Source: Drechslerella dactyloides
Lineage: Eukaryota; Ascomycota; Orbiliomycetes; Orbiliales; Orbiliaceae
Assembly: GCA_020064725.1 (NCBI GenBank)
Contig: JAGTWJ010000003.1
Location: 1,736,001-1,800,000, forward strand
Direction of reading: 5' to 3'
Length of the DNA stretch: 64,000 bases
Position numbers and translations under genes: made by a program. Shown here piece after piece: positions 10,720 through 21,267 of the stretch; the stretch's first letter is position 1; each line of letters opens with the position of its first letter. The notes beneath the pieces were generated by a model. The model worked only from the letters and a program-made list of their open reading frames with translations, did not search any database and was not told the DNA's origin.

Positions 10720-11494
10720 ATGTCCCTAGCTGAGGATCACGAAATCTTCCACGAGCCATTCTTCAGGCCTCTTGTCGTGTTAATCACCGAAATCATCGAC
10801 TCCCTCAACTGCCTCGAAAAATGGATCTCCGAACGGAGCGCGTTCCTCGAAGAGGCTGATGAGATCTTGAAAGATATACCAATCGAAGTCCAGAGAGCTT
10901 TAGAAAGCCAGAATGATGAATCCATGAGCATCGAAGCTCTACGCCAGCACTTCGAAGACACTCTCGTCGGCATCACCAAGGGTTACAATAAGCACAAACA
11001 ACAACTAAGGGACCGGCATAGGGAGATACTGACACTCAGACGACAACTTGTCGTTCTCGGCCGCCGACAGGAGGGGAAACTTAGCATTGTGATGGCAACG
11101 CTTCCAAAGTACTTCTGGAAGAGCAGTGATCCAATGAGACAGGCCCTGGAGATCGGCGACGCCGTCAAGAAGTGTAAGAGAAAGTTGGCACGGCAGGCAG
11201 ATAACATGAAATCCGTCGAGGGATTCACGCGGGTGGTGGAAGCCGGGATCTGGAATTGCAGGCAGCTGCTGAGAAGGAGGACAGTCGATGAGTAAGCGAT
11301 CTGCAACGATGTAACTGATACCATCAACATACATTACCTGAGCACTGACTCGATCGGATTTTAGGGCAGACGACGAGCTCGAGGGCAAAGCCGATGACCG
11401 CGACAGCCCGCTTAAGAAGGAAGAGGAAAACAAGCAGGGTATGGACCGGAGAGGATTGGCGCCAGTTGAGTTTACTTCTGATCACTTCGTCTGA
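10720..11494 (+). CDS. Hypothetical coiled-coil protein
   Basis: Two exons (10720-11291 and 11365-11494; intron 73 nt with GTAAGC donor and TTTTAG acceptor) encode 233 residues. Residues 15-150 are strongly helical and charged, with heptad-like spacing (EKWISERSAFLEEADEILKD; a later segment with HKQQLRDRHREILTLRRQL), so a coiled coil is likely. The second exon adds an acidic/basic tail (ADDELEGKADDRDSPLKKEE). No signal peptide, membrane segment or catalytic motif is visible. The amino end (FHEPFFRPLVVLITEIIDSL) is hydrophobic enough to be an amphipathic helix. I do not recognise the family. It is the only plus-strand gene in a run of minus-strand orphans between about 8 and 15 kb. Confidence 0.6.
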
Positions 11495-11878
11495 TGCTCA
11501 AACTCATCTGGATATACTGGCATATCGTTCCAACCCTCGCTCGGGGCCAAGACAGATAACAACGATAAGCTCAGCAGCTTTCGTTCCTCTTTTGATTTTG
11601 CGTATTCTGCAACATCGACTTCCTGATTCACCGCCTGCATTCAAAGTGTGACACAGGTTTTGCTGAGACGTTCCCCATGCATGCTAGCACCAACTCTGTC
11701 GTTAGAAAAATAACCTATTCATTCATCCTATAAATTATAAATCTCATTCACGAGCATAGACAGATTATTAGAAATTGCAAGGGTCAAATCATGCAATTGT
11801 GCTCAACAGGAACCATCTCCGCTGGTACTTCGATCGTTAGCATACATGCATATGAAGCAAATAATTAATGCCTTAAGT
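11495..11878. other. Short convergent spacer
   Basis: 384 bp between the coiled-coil gene and the convergent lectin-like gene; AT-rich, holding presumed 3' UTRs. I see nothing else. Confidence 0.45.
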
Positions 11879-13100
11879 TTACAACGGTTTGATAGGAACT
11901 GTGGCTATTGAGGCGCCCGTATATGTGATGACTTTGGCCTCCGGCTGATCCAAATTGATAATCTCAGTCTTGTCCGCCAGCGCACCATTAGTCTTCCAGT
12001 TGTGCACGAAGTTGTCACCTGAATCATCGGACGATAGGATGTGCATATCTGCCTCCTCCTCCACAAACTGGTTTCCGATTGCTGATAGCGACTTGGCGCC
12101 TGTTGTTGGCGCAAGAGGAGTGTTATTTCCCCATTTCGCGTCGAGATCGCAGCCCTCCTTTGTCATCTCCATGATCTCGTTTTTCTCGCTTACGGTATAT
12201 AGACAGACCTTAGGCGATTTACCGTCCGCCCCCGAGACGGCGACAGCGAACGGAACGAGCGCTTTGGCAGGCTGAACGATCGTGCTCTTGCCCCAGGCTC
12301 TTTCCTTGTAGGCTATCTCGCGAATATTGAACTCTGTGTCTTGGTAGTATCCACGGATCTCATTGGCTTCGTTGTCCCAGCCTGTCAGTGTTACAAACTG
12401 GAGAGCAGTGTTCGGATGCAGATCCGAGACATCAATGGGGGTTCCCTTGTCGTAGATAGTAGTTTCTTGGAGCTTGCCATCGGGATCGATGAAGTAGACT
12501 CTAACGAATGCGCGTATAGTGGGTCAGTTATCACTCTAGAGCGTGGGCACACTGCCAAGATCCCCATGATCCCTACCTGAGATTTGATTTCCCGTCGCGA
12601 CGGAAGCAGACGGCGCTGATTCCGGAATTCTCGCGCGCCCGAATCTTTTTATCTAGCTGCTTCGATGATGGCGCCGTTTTGGATTCGAAGGCAAGTTCGC
12701 AGAGGAACATGTTTTCATCAAAGTAGTAGATGCGATAATGAGAATTCGCCCAAAGGGTGGCGGCAATGGAGATATTTGGAGGCGGGGTAGCGCTCTTTGG
12801 GAGAACCTCCCAAAAGCCCCAGTCATTCTGCCTCCTTCGCCAGAACGCCTCGATGATGGAGCCGTCTGGTTTGCGAAAGAAAACGGCCTGTCAATTATTG
12901 AATTGCGTCAGTGTGTTACTTCGTTACGACGAAGCACGATGATTCCAGTCAGATCATACCACTGCCTGTCCGGACTCCGCGTCAACAGCAGAGTAGTAGC
13001 TTTTTCTGACGCCCTGACCAAGCTGGCCTTGGAAACCTTGACCGACTATAAAGTAGAGGCTAGCGTTAGCGACAATTAATATTCCAAGAAGTTTTCGCAT
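11879..13100 (-). CDS. Fucose-specific-lectin-like secreted beta-propeller protein
   Basis: Three exons on the minus strand (13100-12960, 12887-12577, 12500-11879; introns 72 and 76 nt, GTATGA and GTAGGG donors) encode 357 residues. An N-terminal signal peptide or anchor (MRKLLGILIVANASLYFIVG) is followed by repeated blade-like units: HYRIYYFDENMFLCELAFE, RVYFIDPDGKLQETTIYD and IRGYYQDTEFNIREIAYKER. The pattern Arg-x-Tyr-Tyr...(Asp/Asn)-x-x-(Leu/Ile)-x-Glu, followed by Trp, is what the AAL/AFL fungal fucose lectins repeat in their six-bladed propeller. The Arg and Glu would be the sugar contacts. The last two blades are less regular. Classical members are cytosolic or conidial and lack a signal; this one looks secreted. 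Family assignment is by pattern only. Alternative: another sialidase-like or lectin-like propeller family. Confidence 0.62.
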
Positions 13101-13146
13101 ATATTCTCCCTGGAAACCTACGAGAGCTCATCCTGAAGCCGAGAAG

Positions 13147-13156
13147 CTTATATATA
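13147..13156 (-). promoter_or_regulatory. TATA-like element of lectin-like gene
   Basis: On the minus strand TATATATAAG lies about 47 bp before the ATG at 13100. It is close to the start codon, so the 5' leader would be very short. Prediction by sequence. Confidence 0.4.
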
Positions 13157-15777
13157 GATGTTTGGAAGAACGAACAAAGGTATCGCACAAGTGTAGTGAA
13201 AATGCCACTCATCTATCGTGTAATCGAGGATATATATAGATAAGTGAATGAGTGATGGAGCTACCGAACGCGGGTTTCTGGCGGAAACCGACCGCTTTAT
13301 ACCTTAGCGTTCAAAGTTGCTAGCGCTATAGCATCGGTGGCCCCGTACACGTAACTTAGCTTCGCCAGAGCGGGGGTTGTATGAGGGGTTTCCTCATCTA
13401 CTAGCGCTGGCGGTCATACAAACCAGGTTTAGTCCTTTAGAATCAGGAACTGTAAGATACAACTGTTGTAGACAGTTGGAAAACTAGCTGATAGAGGCCT
13501 CAGATTCTCCAATCATCATGTAAGAAAAACATAAGGAGGGTGCCAACCGAAGCTGAGTTTCGAGGGTCCTGCCCGAATACGGACAGGCAGCGACTGGGGT
13601 GTCTTGTCTACTTCGGAGTTATGCACACGCGATATCTGATACGAAATGCAACGGCAAGCCTACTGAGCTCGAAGTGTTAGAGAGAATTGCGGGTGCGAGT
13701 CAGCCCCAATAGCAAAGTGTGATATAGCAGAACGCCACTGACAAGTCCCTCCCGCTGCGTTGCGGAGCCTTATGCATGGATGACGTGCGGGGACAGGGAT
13801 CTATGCATGCCTAGCGACCCGCCGGAACGACCGGCTTTGGCAAAGCGACTCCAAAACCACTGGGGTCCATTTACACTTACTACCGGTTGGAGTCACGTAG
13901 AGGTGTGAATATGTCGGCTGGAGACGGCAGTGCAAAGCCTGAGAAGCAGAACATCCCAACGAAACAAACACCGACAAGTTTGCACGCACCCCGCAAGTAT
14001 AAGTGCGAACGCAAGTCGAATGCAGCTAAATAAATTTGAGATAATCTACTACCAGTTCGTTAAGACAGGCATGCAGCTGCACCAATTTTCATGGTCGAGC
14101 ATCCTAGCTACCCTTGACCTAGCCAGTAACTATGCAACTTTTACTAACGGATATCCCATTGGACCACGCCTATAGACTATTCTCTAGTACTATAGTCAGT
14201 TCCTACTATATGATTAACAGACCGTTACAAGTGCTCCATCCCCCCTCAATCAAGTGGAGTCTGATTTACCTGTAAGGACATTTGGCAAATTCCCCGAGTT
14301 AAAACTAATAGTGGAATGTTCAGAGTCTATCGATATGTTCCAGCTCTCAACTATTCCCAGGACCAACCACGGCCAGCACCGTAAACAGTAGCTGGTTCAC
14401 AACTGCCATATAGACCCATGGATCATCCCATGACCGTTAAGATCAATTATTTATGGTGTCTTTGATTTCTGGGTACCTCTTTCTAGAACATCAATGGAAA
14501 CTGTAGGATGTGAAAAGGTCGAGTTATTTTCAAATCCATACTAATCTCCAGCTGAAGCTGGGAAATTATTGCGAGCTGGCTACGGAGGAGAGCATTCTGA
14601 CTCATGAAGTGATACCACGTAATCCGTCTCTGCCAAAAGAACTTGATGCCAGTGCAAAGTCCGTGTAAATCTTAGCTCCCAAGCGAACCCGGTTTACTGG
14701 AGATAAATTTACGGGGTATCTGATTCGGGATTGCCGATTTGTCCTCGTAAATCAGCACGACAAGTGAAATTGGCACTAAATATGCATAGCCCCTTAGACC
14801 CCAGTGGGAAGAAAGGGTTCTAGTCCACCTGGCTTGCATCTACACACGCACGCGTATGCTATCCGTTAATTTCAAGGCTATAGGGCAATCCTGGCCTAGG
14901 CGTATGTACAAGAAGGCGAGGATCTTGATTAATTCTAAATTATGAACGTTACAAATTGCATCTTACACTTCCAAGGCCGCCTCCCATCAATGCAGCATTT
15001 TGGGATATAGTGTTCGGCTCATCGGAGGTTGGTTCAAGCCCCGGACTCTCTTGATGTTGTAGAAATGACTGCCATTTCATTGGATAAATTCGCGAGCTCA
15101 ATTGACTCAAACAATCACCGCCTGTGTGGTATTTTACATATGCTCTAACTCAACAGAACTTTCTAAAAGCCCGTAACACTGAAACTCCAGACAATTAAAC
15201 CGCCTCACATAGAAAAGCGGTGCGTTTGGTATGGAACGCCGGAGGAGATGGGTTATCTCAGACATAGGAAGCGTAAGTTAATATATGGATATAAAGATCT
15301 TTGGTGCAGGAGTAGTTCCTTGTAAGGAGCTTGGAATATGGTGGTTCTGTAGCAACTAGTGAGATACGCGCGTATACACTCAACCTGTATACAATTAGGG
15401 ACTTCAGCATTTATATAAATTTATCTCTCATCTCATCGACGTGTAAATCTTTTTTGAGTGATTAATCACCTATCTTGTTACTGTCCTGAGGCAGTAGACG
15501 GCGGATCTGCCGCAATGTGCTCTGCCAGACACAGCATGCTAGCACAAGCGATAGAGACACCTAATGGCTCACGATAGTCCCCCCAATAGCCATACGTATA
15601 CGCATGCCGCCTTAACATGTTTGAGAGCCTGCGGTCAACCTGGCCACATCAAACTATGGGCGTGACTTCCATGTTTTCCTCGTGGTCCTCCCAACGGAGG
15701 GGAAACTAGAGCTTCAATCTGGTAAGATGATCTCTCGATCTGGTCATATATTGGTACTGTCCTGGGTTTCCGGCATC

Positions 15778-15785
15778 CTATATAT
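15778..15785 (+). promoter_or_regulatory. TATA-like element
   Basis: CTATATAT lies about 85 bp upstream of the ATG at 15867, followed by a CT-rich leader (CTCTCCTCCTTTTCATTC). It is a plausible core promoter for the short gene downstream. Confidence 0.35.
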
Positions 15786-15866
15786 CCCAGGGTTGGCCCC
15801 CCTGCTCTCCTCCTTTTCATTCTTTCCTCTATTACACATCCAACCGTCCCTCATCTACCTATCAAG

Positions 15867-16451
15867 ATGTTACCGGGATATTCCTTTAACCTCTTCTTGC
15901 GCGCTGCGAGGACGATATCCTCGATCGACATCGCAAACTTCCTCCCCGCCGAGATGCCCAGTCTGCCGTTGTCTTCGGTGTCTTACAGGGCTGGCCCCGC
16001 CGATCCCGCGGCCGCCCCATACACCACCACGCATACATACGCCTCACAGGAAACTGTGAGCTATGCTGCTTCAACCTTTGAGGCCGTAGAGTCTCAAGGG
16101 CCATCCCCGTCAACCGATGGCCCTACCCTCATCTACGGCCGTATACTTCATACTCCTGGAGAATATCGGCCAACCGAGGATCCCAGTCCCCCACTGAGCA
16201 CGGTGATCCCGAAAATCACTCAGCTGAATCAAGCGGGCTGGCACTGTCCATACAACTGCCAGACGTGCGTTGATTACGAGGCGTTCAGAAAGCTGAAGGC
16301 ACAGAGCCTTAGCCTTGTCCAGCTTGCGGAAGCTGCGGCTGCCCAGCTTCGGAACCAAACCGCAGCCTCTACAATTACCGAGTCCGATGACCAGACCCCG
16401 GCACAGGCTGCAGAGGCCCAGTCCAGTCCTTCAAGCTCAAGCCTGGCATAG
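15867..16451 (+). CDS. Hypothetical protein with WHCPYNCQTC motif
   Basis: Single exon, 194 residues. The N-terminal half is rich in Ser, Ala, Pro and Thr. A short Cys/His cluster at about residues 128-137 (WHCPYNCQTC, spacing H-C-x3-C-x2-C) could bind zinc or form disulfides. An amphipathic Ala/Leu/Gln helix (about 140-165) and a Ser/Ala/Gln-rich tail follow. No clear signal peptide. I do not recognise a family. A TATA-like element and CT-rich leader precede the ATG, which supports a real gene. The stop codon is followed immediately by GTAAGC, so an intron near the 3' end with a different C-terminus is possible. Confidence is limited by low complexity. Confidence 0.45.
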   Translation: MLPGYSFNLFLRAARTISSIDIANFLPAEMPSLPLSSVSYRAGPADPAAAPYTTTHTYASQETVSYAASTFEAVESQGPSPSTDGPTLIYGRILHTPGEYRPTEDPSPPLSTVIPKITQLNQAGWHCPYNCQTCVDYEAFRKLKAQSLSLVQLAEAAAAQLRNQTAASTITESDDQTPAQAAEAQSSPSSSSLA

Positions 16452-17558
16452 GTAAGCCAACGAGAGATGGACGAACTAAAAAGACGACCGCAACAGGACC
16501 TGTGAGCACTGGTAGAGGGTTCTCAAGGCCGCTACCTCGTCTACGATGCACCTGCGGAATAGGAGGTCGAAATACGCAACCTCATTTCGAGCTTTCACCT
16601 CCCGCTTAGCAGCTGCAGCAAGCAGTCCTGCACCCACCTCATCAACCACGGCCTCTTACATGTTATACGGGGAACTACGCACCCCAACAACATGGCAGCT
16701 GAGAATGGGGTGCAGCAACTATTCGCCAAACTGGCACAGTGCAACGCGACGTCCCTGGACTATACATATATACTCACCCGGCAACTCTTTGTTCTGGTGA
16801 TTATATTACGCTGGAGATCGGTAACAAGTACGAGAACAGTGCAAAGTATCGTTAAGTTAGCTGCTGGCATTCTAAAACAGTCAATTATGCATGTATATAC
16901 ACTCTTGGATCATCGTAATGTAAAGTCGAGAAATGGTTCTATGCCAAAAAAAAAGACCTCGAAGCGTGGTACTTGATTATTAGATGCCACGGAGCCAGTC
17001 TTCGCAGCCAAAGGAAGGCGTCTGGCTTGCGAGACAAGAGCCAGCAGATGCCTAGGAGGATGTACGAATTATCGATCTCTGATCTCGGTCAAATTTGTGT
17101 GAGGACCGGAGACTTTCGTTGCAAGGTAGGCTGGCGGGAGAACGCTGTGCAAGCCTTCATATGCGTGCCTGAGACTTGAAGAGTAGTGGAGCTTAGCTGT
17201 CTTAGGCTAGCTGCCTAGTGCTTGATTTATTTTATTTAATGATATTTTCACGCATTCCCAGGAGTGTATGCTTGACCTGTATGCCAAAAACTAACGGCGG
17301 AGAATTTACCTTGCAATTTAGTGAGCTAGTATTGTTGTATGAATACTTGCGCGGTTGACGTGATCTTGACTTCTAACTCACTACACCTGGAAATTGTAGA
17401 TAAACTTGCTTGATTTAGCAGATACTGGACGTCAAGTACCTTGCTCTCAGACAGTCGATTCTCATCAAGATAGTTCACACGCAAACGGTCGCTGAGTACG
17501 ATAAATCGATCCACACAAAATGGATGTTATTGCCATAAAGTATATACAATATATATTC
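16452..17558. other. Intergenic region with copy B of dispersed repeat
   Basis: 1.1 kb with no supported gene. It carries the 33-nt repeat copy B at 17000-17032, about 530 bp past the stop of the minus-strand secreted orphan at 17559-18998. The short ORFs here do not continue into any neighbour. Confidence 0.45.
17000..17032. repeat. Dispersed 33-nt repeat, copy B
   Basis: Identical over 33 bases to 8178-8210, same orientation. Its flanks extend into partial similarity with 19360-19413 (TAGATGCC upstream and GCGAGACAA downstream in both), so the ancestral unit was probably 60-80 nt. Confidence 0.7.
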
Positions 17559-18998
17559 TCAAATCCCAGGGCTCCCCAGATTCGAGTTCGAGGGATCTTG
17601 ATTAGGTGTTGCCAGGAGCTCTGTTTGCGAAAGATCTTCTTCCCCCGTAAGCTGCTCGGGAATCAAGTCGAGGGGGTTCTCTGGAAGCCGTTCCAGCCAG
17701 GTGTTCGACTCAGCTACACTGCCAGCCTGCTCTGGTGTCGACGGTTCTGTCGTCTCAAACTGTGACACACTTTCAGACGTATAGTCAACGTCGTCCTCCC
17801 TCTGCGTTATCTCGTTTATGGCAGAGTTGATATAATTATCGAACACAGCTTGGAACATCCCTGGAGCCCGACCCTCGAACATTCGGAAAATCAAGGGCGT
17901 TTGGGTGTCGTATTGGGGATTCTGTTCTCGTGCGTTATGAATGAATGCCCACGAGTCGATTTCCAGAACAGGATCCTGTTCCAGGCCCATCTGCTGGAGT
18001 TCTTCGTTACTGTACCGCAACAGAAGCCCCAGCGGAGCTGGCACGTATATCCCATCCTGGAGCGCGTCTCGTCTGCTTTCTATGAACTGATCGACCATCA
18101 TGCGGAAGAAGTCAGGGTATCGTTGTTCAAATTCGAATTGCTCTTTGAAAGCATCATTCGGCAGATCTGTGACGCCCATTAGCTCTAGAAGGTTGCTGAA
18201 GAGGTTTTGCTGAGGTCCTGTCCCGATCGCCTGAATACCAGCCTGGTTGTCTGGCATCGTCCCGGTGCCGCTGCTTTCCGAAATTATATTGTCCGTCGGC
18301 GGCGATACCTGAGGCCCCGACAGGCCCTGCGAAGCCGAGTTGGCAGCTGTTTCTGCCAAGCTGTTTGGGAAAAAGTCGTTGTACCCAGCAGCATCTTCCG
18401 GGATCGTGAACTCGGAATATTCCTCCTCTCCAGGCAGATCCAACGGACCCTGCAACTCGGGGCTATCCGACATGAAGAGCTGCTGGTACGTCACTATCCC
18501 GCGAAACGTGGCATAATCTCCCTCATCCTCGCGATACAGAATAGACCCATCACCGATATTCTCAACATCAGGCCAGCCAGCATCAATCGGTCTTATCTCC
18601 TGAAAATGCGTAAAAGTTCCGTCGGGCGGTATGAATGTTTGCTCGGAGTCCGCGTTCGGATACCACCGGACTGCGAAGAGGAAATTTCCGTTACTGCAAG
18701 GCGTCGTCGGATCAATCTGATCACCGTAGGCGTTGAAAAACGCCATTGCCAATGGCGGCCTTGGCTCTAGTGGACCATTTCGGAGATACACTTTCTCGAT
18801 ATATCCATTTGGAAATATGGGTGCGCTGAGACAAGCTGGCACTATGTCGTCTTCGTTCAAGTATTGAGTAAATTCTATCGGTGAGTCTTGGCTATATGGG
18901 TCACCGGCGACAGCCACTGTCTCTTGGAAACCGATCTGGTACGAACTGACCAGAGCTGGTACGATAGCAGCCAAAAGGATATTCGTGCTGCTTATCAT
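17559..18998 (-). CDS. Large secreted orphan protein
   Basis: Intronless, 479 residues, minus strand. Residues 1-19 (MISSTNILLAAIVPALVSS) form a clear signal peptide. The mature N-terminal half (20-185) has two close Cys positions (VPACLSAP and TTPCSNGNF) that could form one disulfide. It is rich in aromatic and Pro residues, with phrases such as LFAVRWYPNADSEQTFIPP. The middle (about 190-260) is Ser/Gly/Asn-rich linker. A helical, acidic section (about 265-385) includes FEQRYPDFFRMMVDQFIESR. The C-terminus is acidic low complexity. I recognise no family. It resembles the secreted orphan at 8345-9830 in layout (signal peptide, globular part, Gln/Glu-rich tail) but I see no sequence match. The pair may be effectors or wall proteins, which is speculation. 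Confidence 0.72.
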   Translation of the reverse strand: MISSTNILLAAIVPALVSSYQIGFQETVAVAGDPYSQDSPIEFTQYLNEDDIVPACLSAPIFPNGYIEKVYLRNGPLEPRPPLAMAFFNAYGDQIDPTTPCSNGNFLFAVRWYPNADSEQTFIPPDGTFTHFQEIRPIDAGWPDVENIGDGSILYREDEGDYATFRGIVTYQQLFMSDSPELQGPLDLPGEEEYSEFTIPEDAAGYNDFFPNSLAETAANSASQGLSGPQVSPPTDNIISESSGTGTMPDNQAGIQAIGTGPQQNLFSNLLELMGVTDLPNDAFKEQFEFEQRYPDFFRMMVDQFIESRRDALQDGIYVPAPLGLLLRYSNEELQQMGLEQDPVLEIDSWAFIHNAREQNPQYDTQTPLIFRMFEGRAPGMFQAVFDNYINSAINEITQREDDVDYTSESVSQFETTEPSTPEQAGSVAESNTWLERLPENPLDLIPEQLTGEEDLSQTELLATPNQDPSNSNLGSPGI

Positions 18999-19683
18999 CG
19001 TGCCTGCAATGCGGCTCCCATCGGGCGCCAGTGCACAAGGGCGATTTTTATCAGCTTGTTCTTACAACATATAGTCAACAGCACTGCCAGCATGTTGGAT
19101 ACCTGGAAAATAAAGACTATACCCTCTATCGACCTCTGTTAATTTAACGTTCTCCAAAACGCTCCTATTTTGTGTAACTTCACCCTCTGCTTATTAATGG
19201 CAGCTTGGTTTGGCAAATACCATATCCGGATCCGGACACATGAATTGGAGATGCGGCACCAATTGAACAAAAACTGTTCCAACATTCCTTCGCATGCATC
19301 TTGTATTAGACTCTAAATACCTCATAGTATTTGGTAACTTGGACTTAGCCAAATTTTCGTAGATGCCTCAAGAGGGCCTTCGCCGGTTAAAGTACGGCAG
19401 TCTGGCTCGCGAGACAACAAGAAGGCGCCGGGGATTTGGTCCTGTTATATAGTACCAATGCAAGAGAACACATCCTCGGCGCAAATTACGGTGGAGATTT
19501 CGTAGTAATATTATGGTATTCAACCGCTTCGTCTACCGAATCACCATGATATCAATCGAGTTCGAGATACCCCGAGCACTCTCAACGCCACAGGCCAAAA
19601 CTAATGACGCACGCCCGCCTGCAAGGACAGCTCTAGAAGACAAAAGGGAGTAACGAAAAAAAGAACAAAACCGTTCCTACCAG
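18999..19683. other. Intergenic region with diverged repeat copy C
   Basis: 685 bp upstream of the secreted orphan (minus) and downstream of the next minus-strand gene. A diverged relative of the 33-nt repeat lies at about 19379-19413. No gene. Confidence 0.45.
19379..19413. repeat. Dispersed repeat, diverged copy C
   Basis: Reads CTTCGCCGGTTAAAG...CAGTCTGGCTCGCGAGACAA, about 70 percent like copies A and B by eye, with TAGATGCC upstream as in copy B. It lies about 270 bp past the stop of the 527-residue orphan. Confidence 0.5.
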
Positions 19684-21267
19684 TCAACTTTCGAATCTCC
19701 CCATAACGAGATCTAACTTATCCTCTGCTTTCCAAATATTCACACCCAACGCAGTAACTGTATTCTCCAGCCGTCCGATCTTGATCAAGTCACTTTCTAT
19801 CGTCATCAACAGCCGCTGCATCTCCCGGTCGAAAGCATGGTACTCTTTGAGCATGTGGTAATTTTCCGGCTCGAGTTCCCAGTCTTCGTGATGCCGTCCA
19901 CTGAAGAGTTCATTTGCCCAGTTGTCGCGATACTCCCGCATCTTGTACCAAACGGCCATCACTTTGCCCCTGTTCAGCACATGACTGTACGCAAGGCTGG
20001 ACATACGACGATGTTGCCGTCTGCACCGGTCCACCTCCTCATGCCAATCCTTCATTGTTGTCAATGTGGGTAGCCGTCCTTCCTCGCTGGGTTCCTCGGG
20101 GAGATGAGCGAAGACAATCTTGCCTTTGTCATCGCGTAGGCGATCCGGGTTAAGAAAGTCAATCATCTCAAAAATGCACTCATCCAGAGCGTTATTACGG
20201 GCCGTGGCCTCGTCAAGGTTCTCTTGGATCCACTCCCACTGGCTCTCGGTCAGCGCAAGGGCGGAACATAGAGAGCTGAGGTAGACGATCATATCCTGTG
20301 GCTTGTCCGGTAGACGGAGGATGTCGACATAGTACCCCATGTCAAACGCTGGTATGAGGTCCTTACTATACTGAGGAACTCCTTGCGTGCCATGTATTGG
20401 GTTCATATCGATCTCTGACTGCTTGCCATCCACATCAAGTTCTGTGTATGTGATGGTGTGCTTATGCAGCCTGGCCTTGCCCGCATCTGTAGTCGGATCA
20501 TGCTCTGTTGTGTCATCAGGGCAGGGTCCAGAGTGAGTATAAACAAGAGGTGGTGGGAACGGGAGGTCCCCGTAGTAGGTTTCTTTCTGAGCCTTCAAGA
20601 ACGATATGGGTCTCCCATCTATATCGACCACGATGCGAGCACCCGTTTGGTCCTCTTGCATCAGGTAGGCGGTAGGGCTGGAACCATTTGGTTTCGTAGT
20701 AAGGTCGGCCTTGACATCATCCGCGGATGGAGGGACCACATATTCATTATGGTAGCGATCCCGACCTCCCGATTCCGAGAACAGGTTGTCCTTCATCCCA
20801 TACGTATCCGGTTGGAAATCTTCTCGAAAATGTTCGTAGGAGGTTTTGAAAAGGCTGTGCACGCCAGTATACCCCGACTCAGAGGTACGGTCTGCCTGAT
20901 CTGATTGATGACTTGGATTGGAAATCTGAGGCTCAGGCGCTAGGGATCCCAAATTCATGGCTCCCTGCTGGCTAGCGAGGTCTATGTTGTGACCGGTAGA
21001 ATAACCAGAGTCCTGGAAATTGCTCTGAACGGTTGCCAATGTCGGCGGATGGCCAGACTCTGAGGAATTACTACTAGGCAATGCAGGGAGTTGCCCTCCT
21101 TGTCGTACTGTTGGGGAATCGTCGCCCATGAACAATCGAGCTGCTAGACCGAGCGTAAAAGGATTCCACTGGAGGAATCGCTCCAGCGGGCTGTCGATCG
21201 GGAAAGCTATGCCCTGTCCAGGAGCCACTTGATTATAATCCGAGACGTTGCTGGAGGGCATCTTCAT
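19684..21267 (-). CDS. Hypothetical 527-residue protein
   Basis: Intronless, minus strand. The first 200 residues are Ser/Gln/Gly-rich and look disordered. A compact region at about 205-330 contains GARIVVDIDGRPISFLKAQK and DMGYYVDILRLPDKPQDMIV. From about residue 335 the sequence is helical with regular charged heptads (LTESQWEWIQENLDEATARN; REMQRLLMTIESDLIKIGRL), consistent with a C-terminal coiled coil. No signal peptide or membrane segment. I do not recognise the family and found no catalytic motif. Stop-free length and even composition support a real gene. It is probably a cytosolic or nuclear protein of a lineage-restricted family. Confidence 0.68.
   Translation of the reverse strand: MKMPSSNVSDYNQVAPGQGIAFPIDSPLERFLQWNPFTLGLAARLFMGDDSPTVRQGGQLPALPSSNSSESGHPPTLATVQSNFQDSGYSTGHNIDLASQQGAMNLGSLAPEPQISNPSHQSDQADRTSESGYTGVHSLFKTSYEHFREDFQPDTYGMKDNLFSESGGRDRYHNEYVVPPSADDVKADLTTKPNGSSPTAYLMQEDQTGARIVVDIDGRPISFLKAQKETYYGDLPFPPPLVYTHSGPCPDDTTEHDPTTDAGKARLHKHTITYTELDVDGKQSEIDMNPIHGTQGVPQYSKDLIPAFDMGYYVDILRLPDKPQDMIVYLSSLCSALALTESQWEWIQENLDEATARNNALDECIFEMIDFLNPDRLRDDKGKIVFAHLPEEPSEEGRLPTLTTMKDWHEEVDRCRRQHRRMSSLAYSHVLNRGKVMAVWYKMREYRDNWANELFSGRHHEDWELEPENYHMLKEYHAFDREMQRLLMTIESDLIKIGRLENTVTALGVNIWKAEDKLDLVMGRFES

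Larger units (their letters stand above)
13101..15866. other. Long gene-free region (2.8 kb)
   Basis: No reading frame longer than about 80 codons and none with family features. A short inverted pair GTTGTATGA / TCATACAA brackets about 13377-13426. No transposon protein, tRNA or rRNA was recognised. A tRNA-like GGTTCAAGCCC at about 15031 has no pairing T-arm. This may be an old, decayed insertion site or long regulatory DNA. Confidence 0.45.

Noticed and set aside
15030..15052. Possible tRNA T-arm (GGTTCAAGCCC)
   Set aside because: The bases either side cannot form a 5-bp stem and no acceptor or anticodon arm is found nearby.
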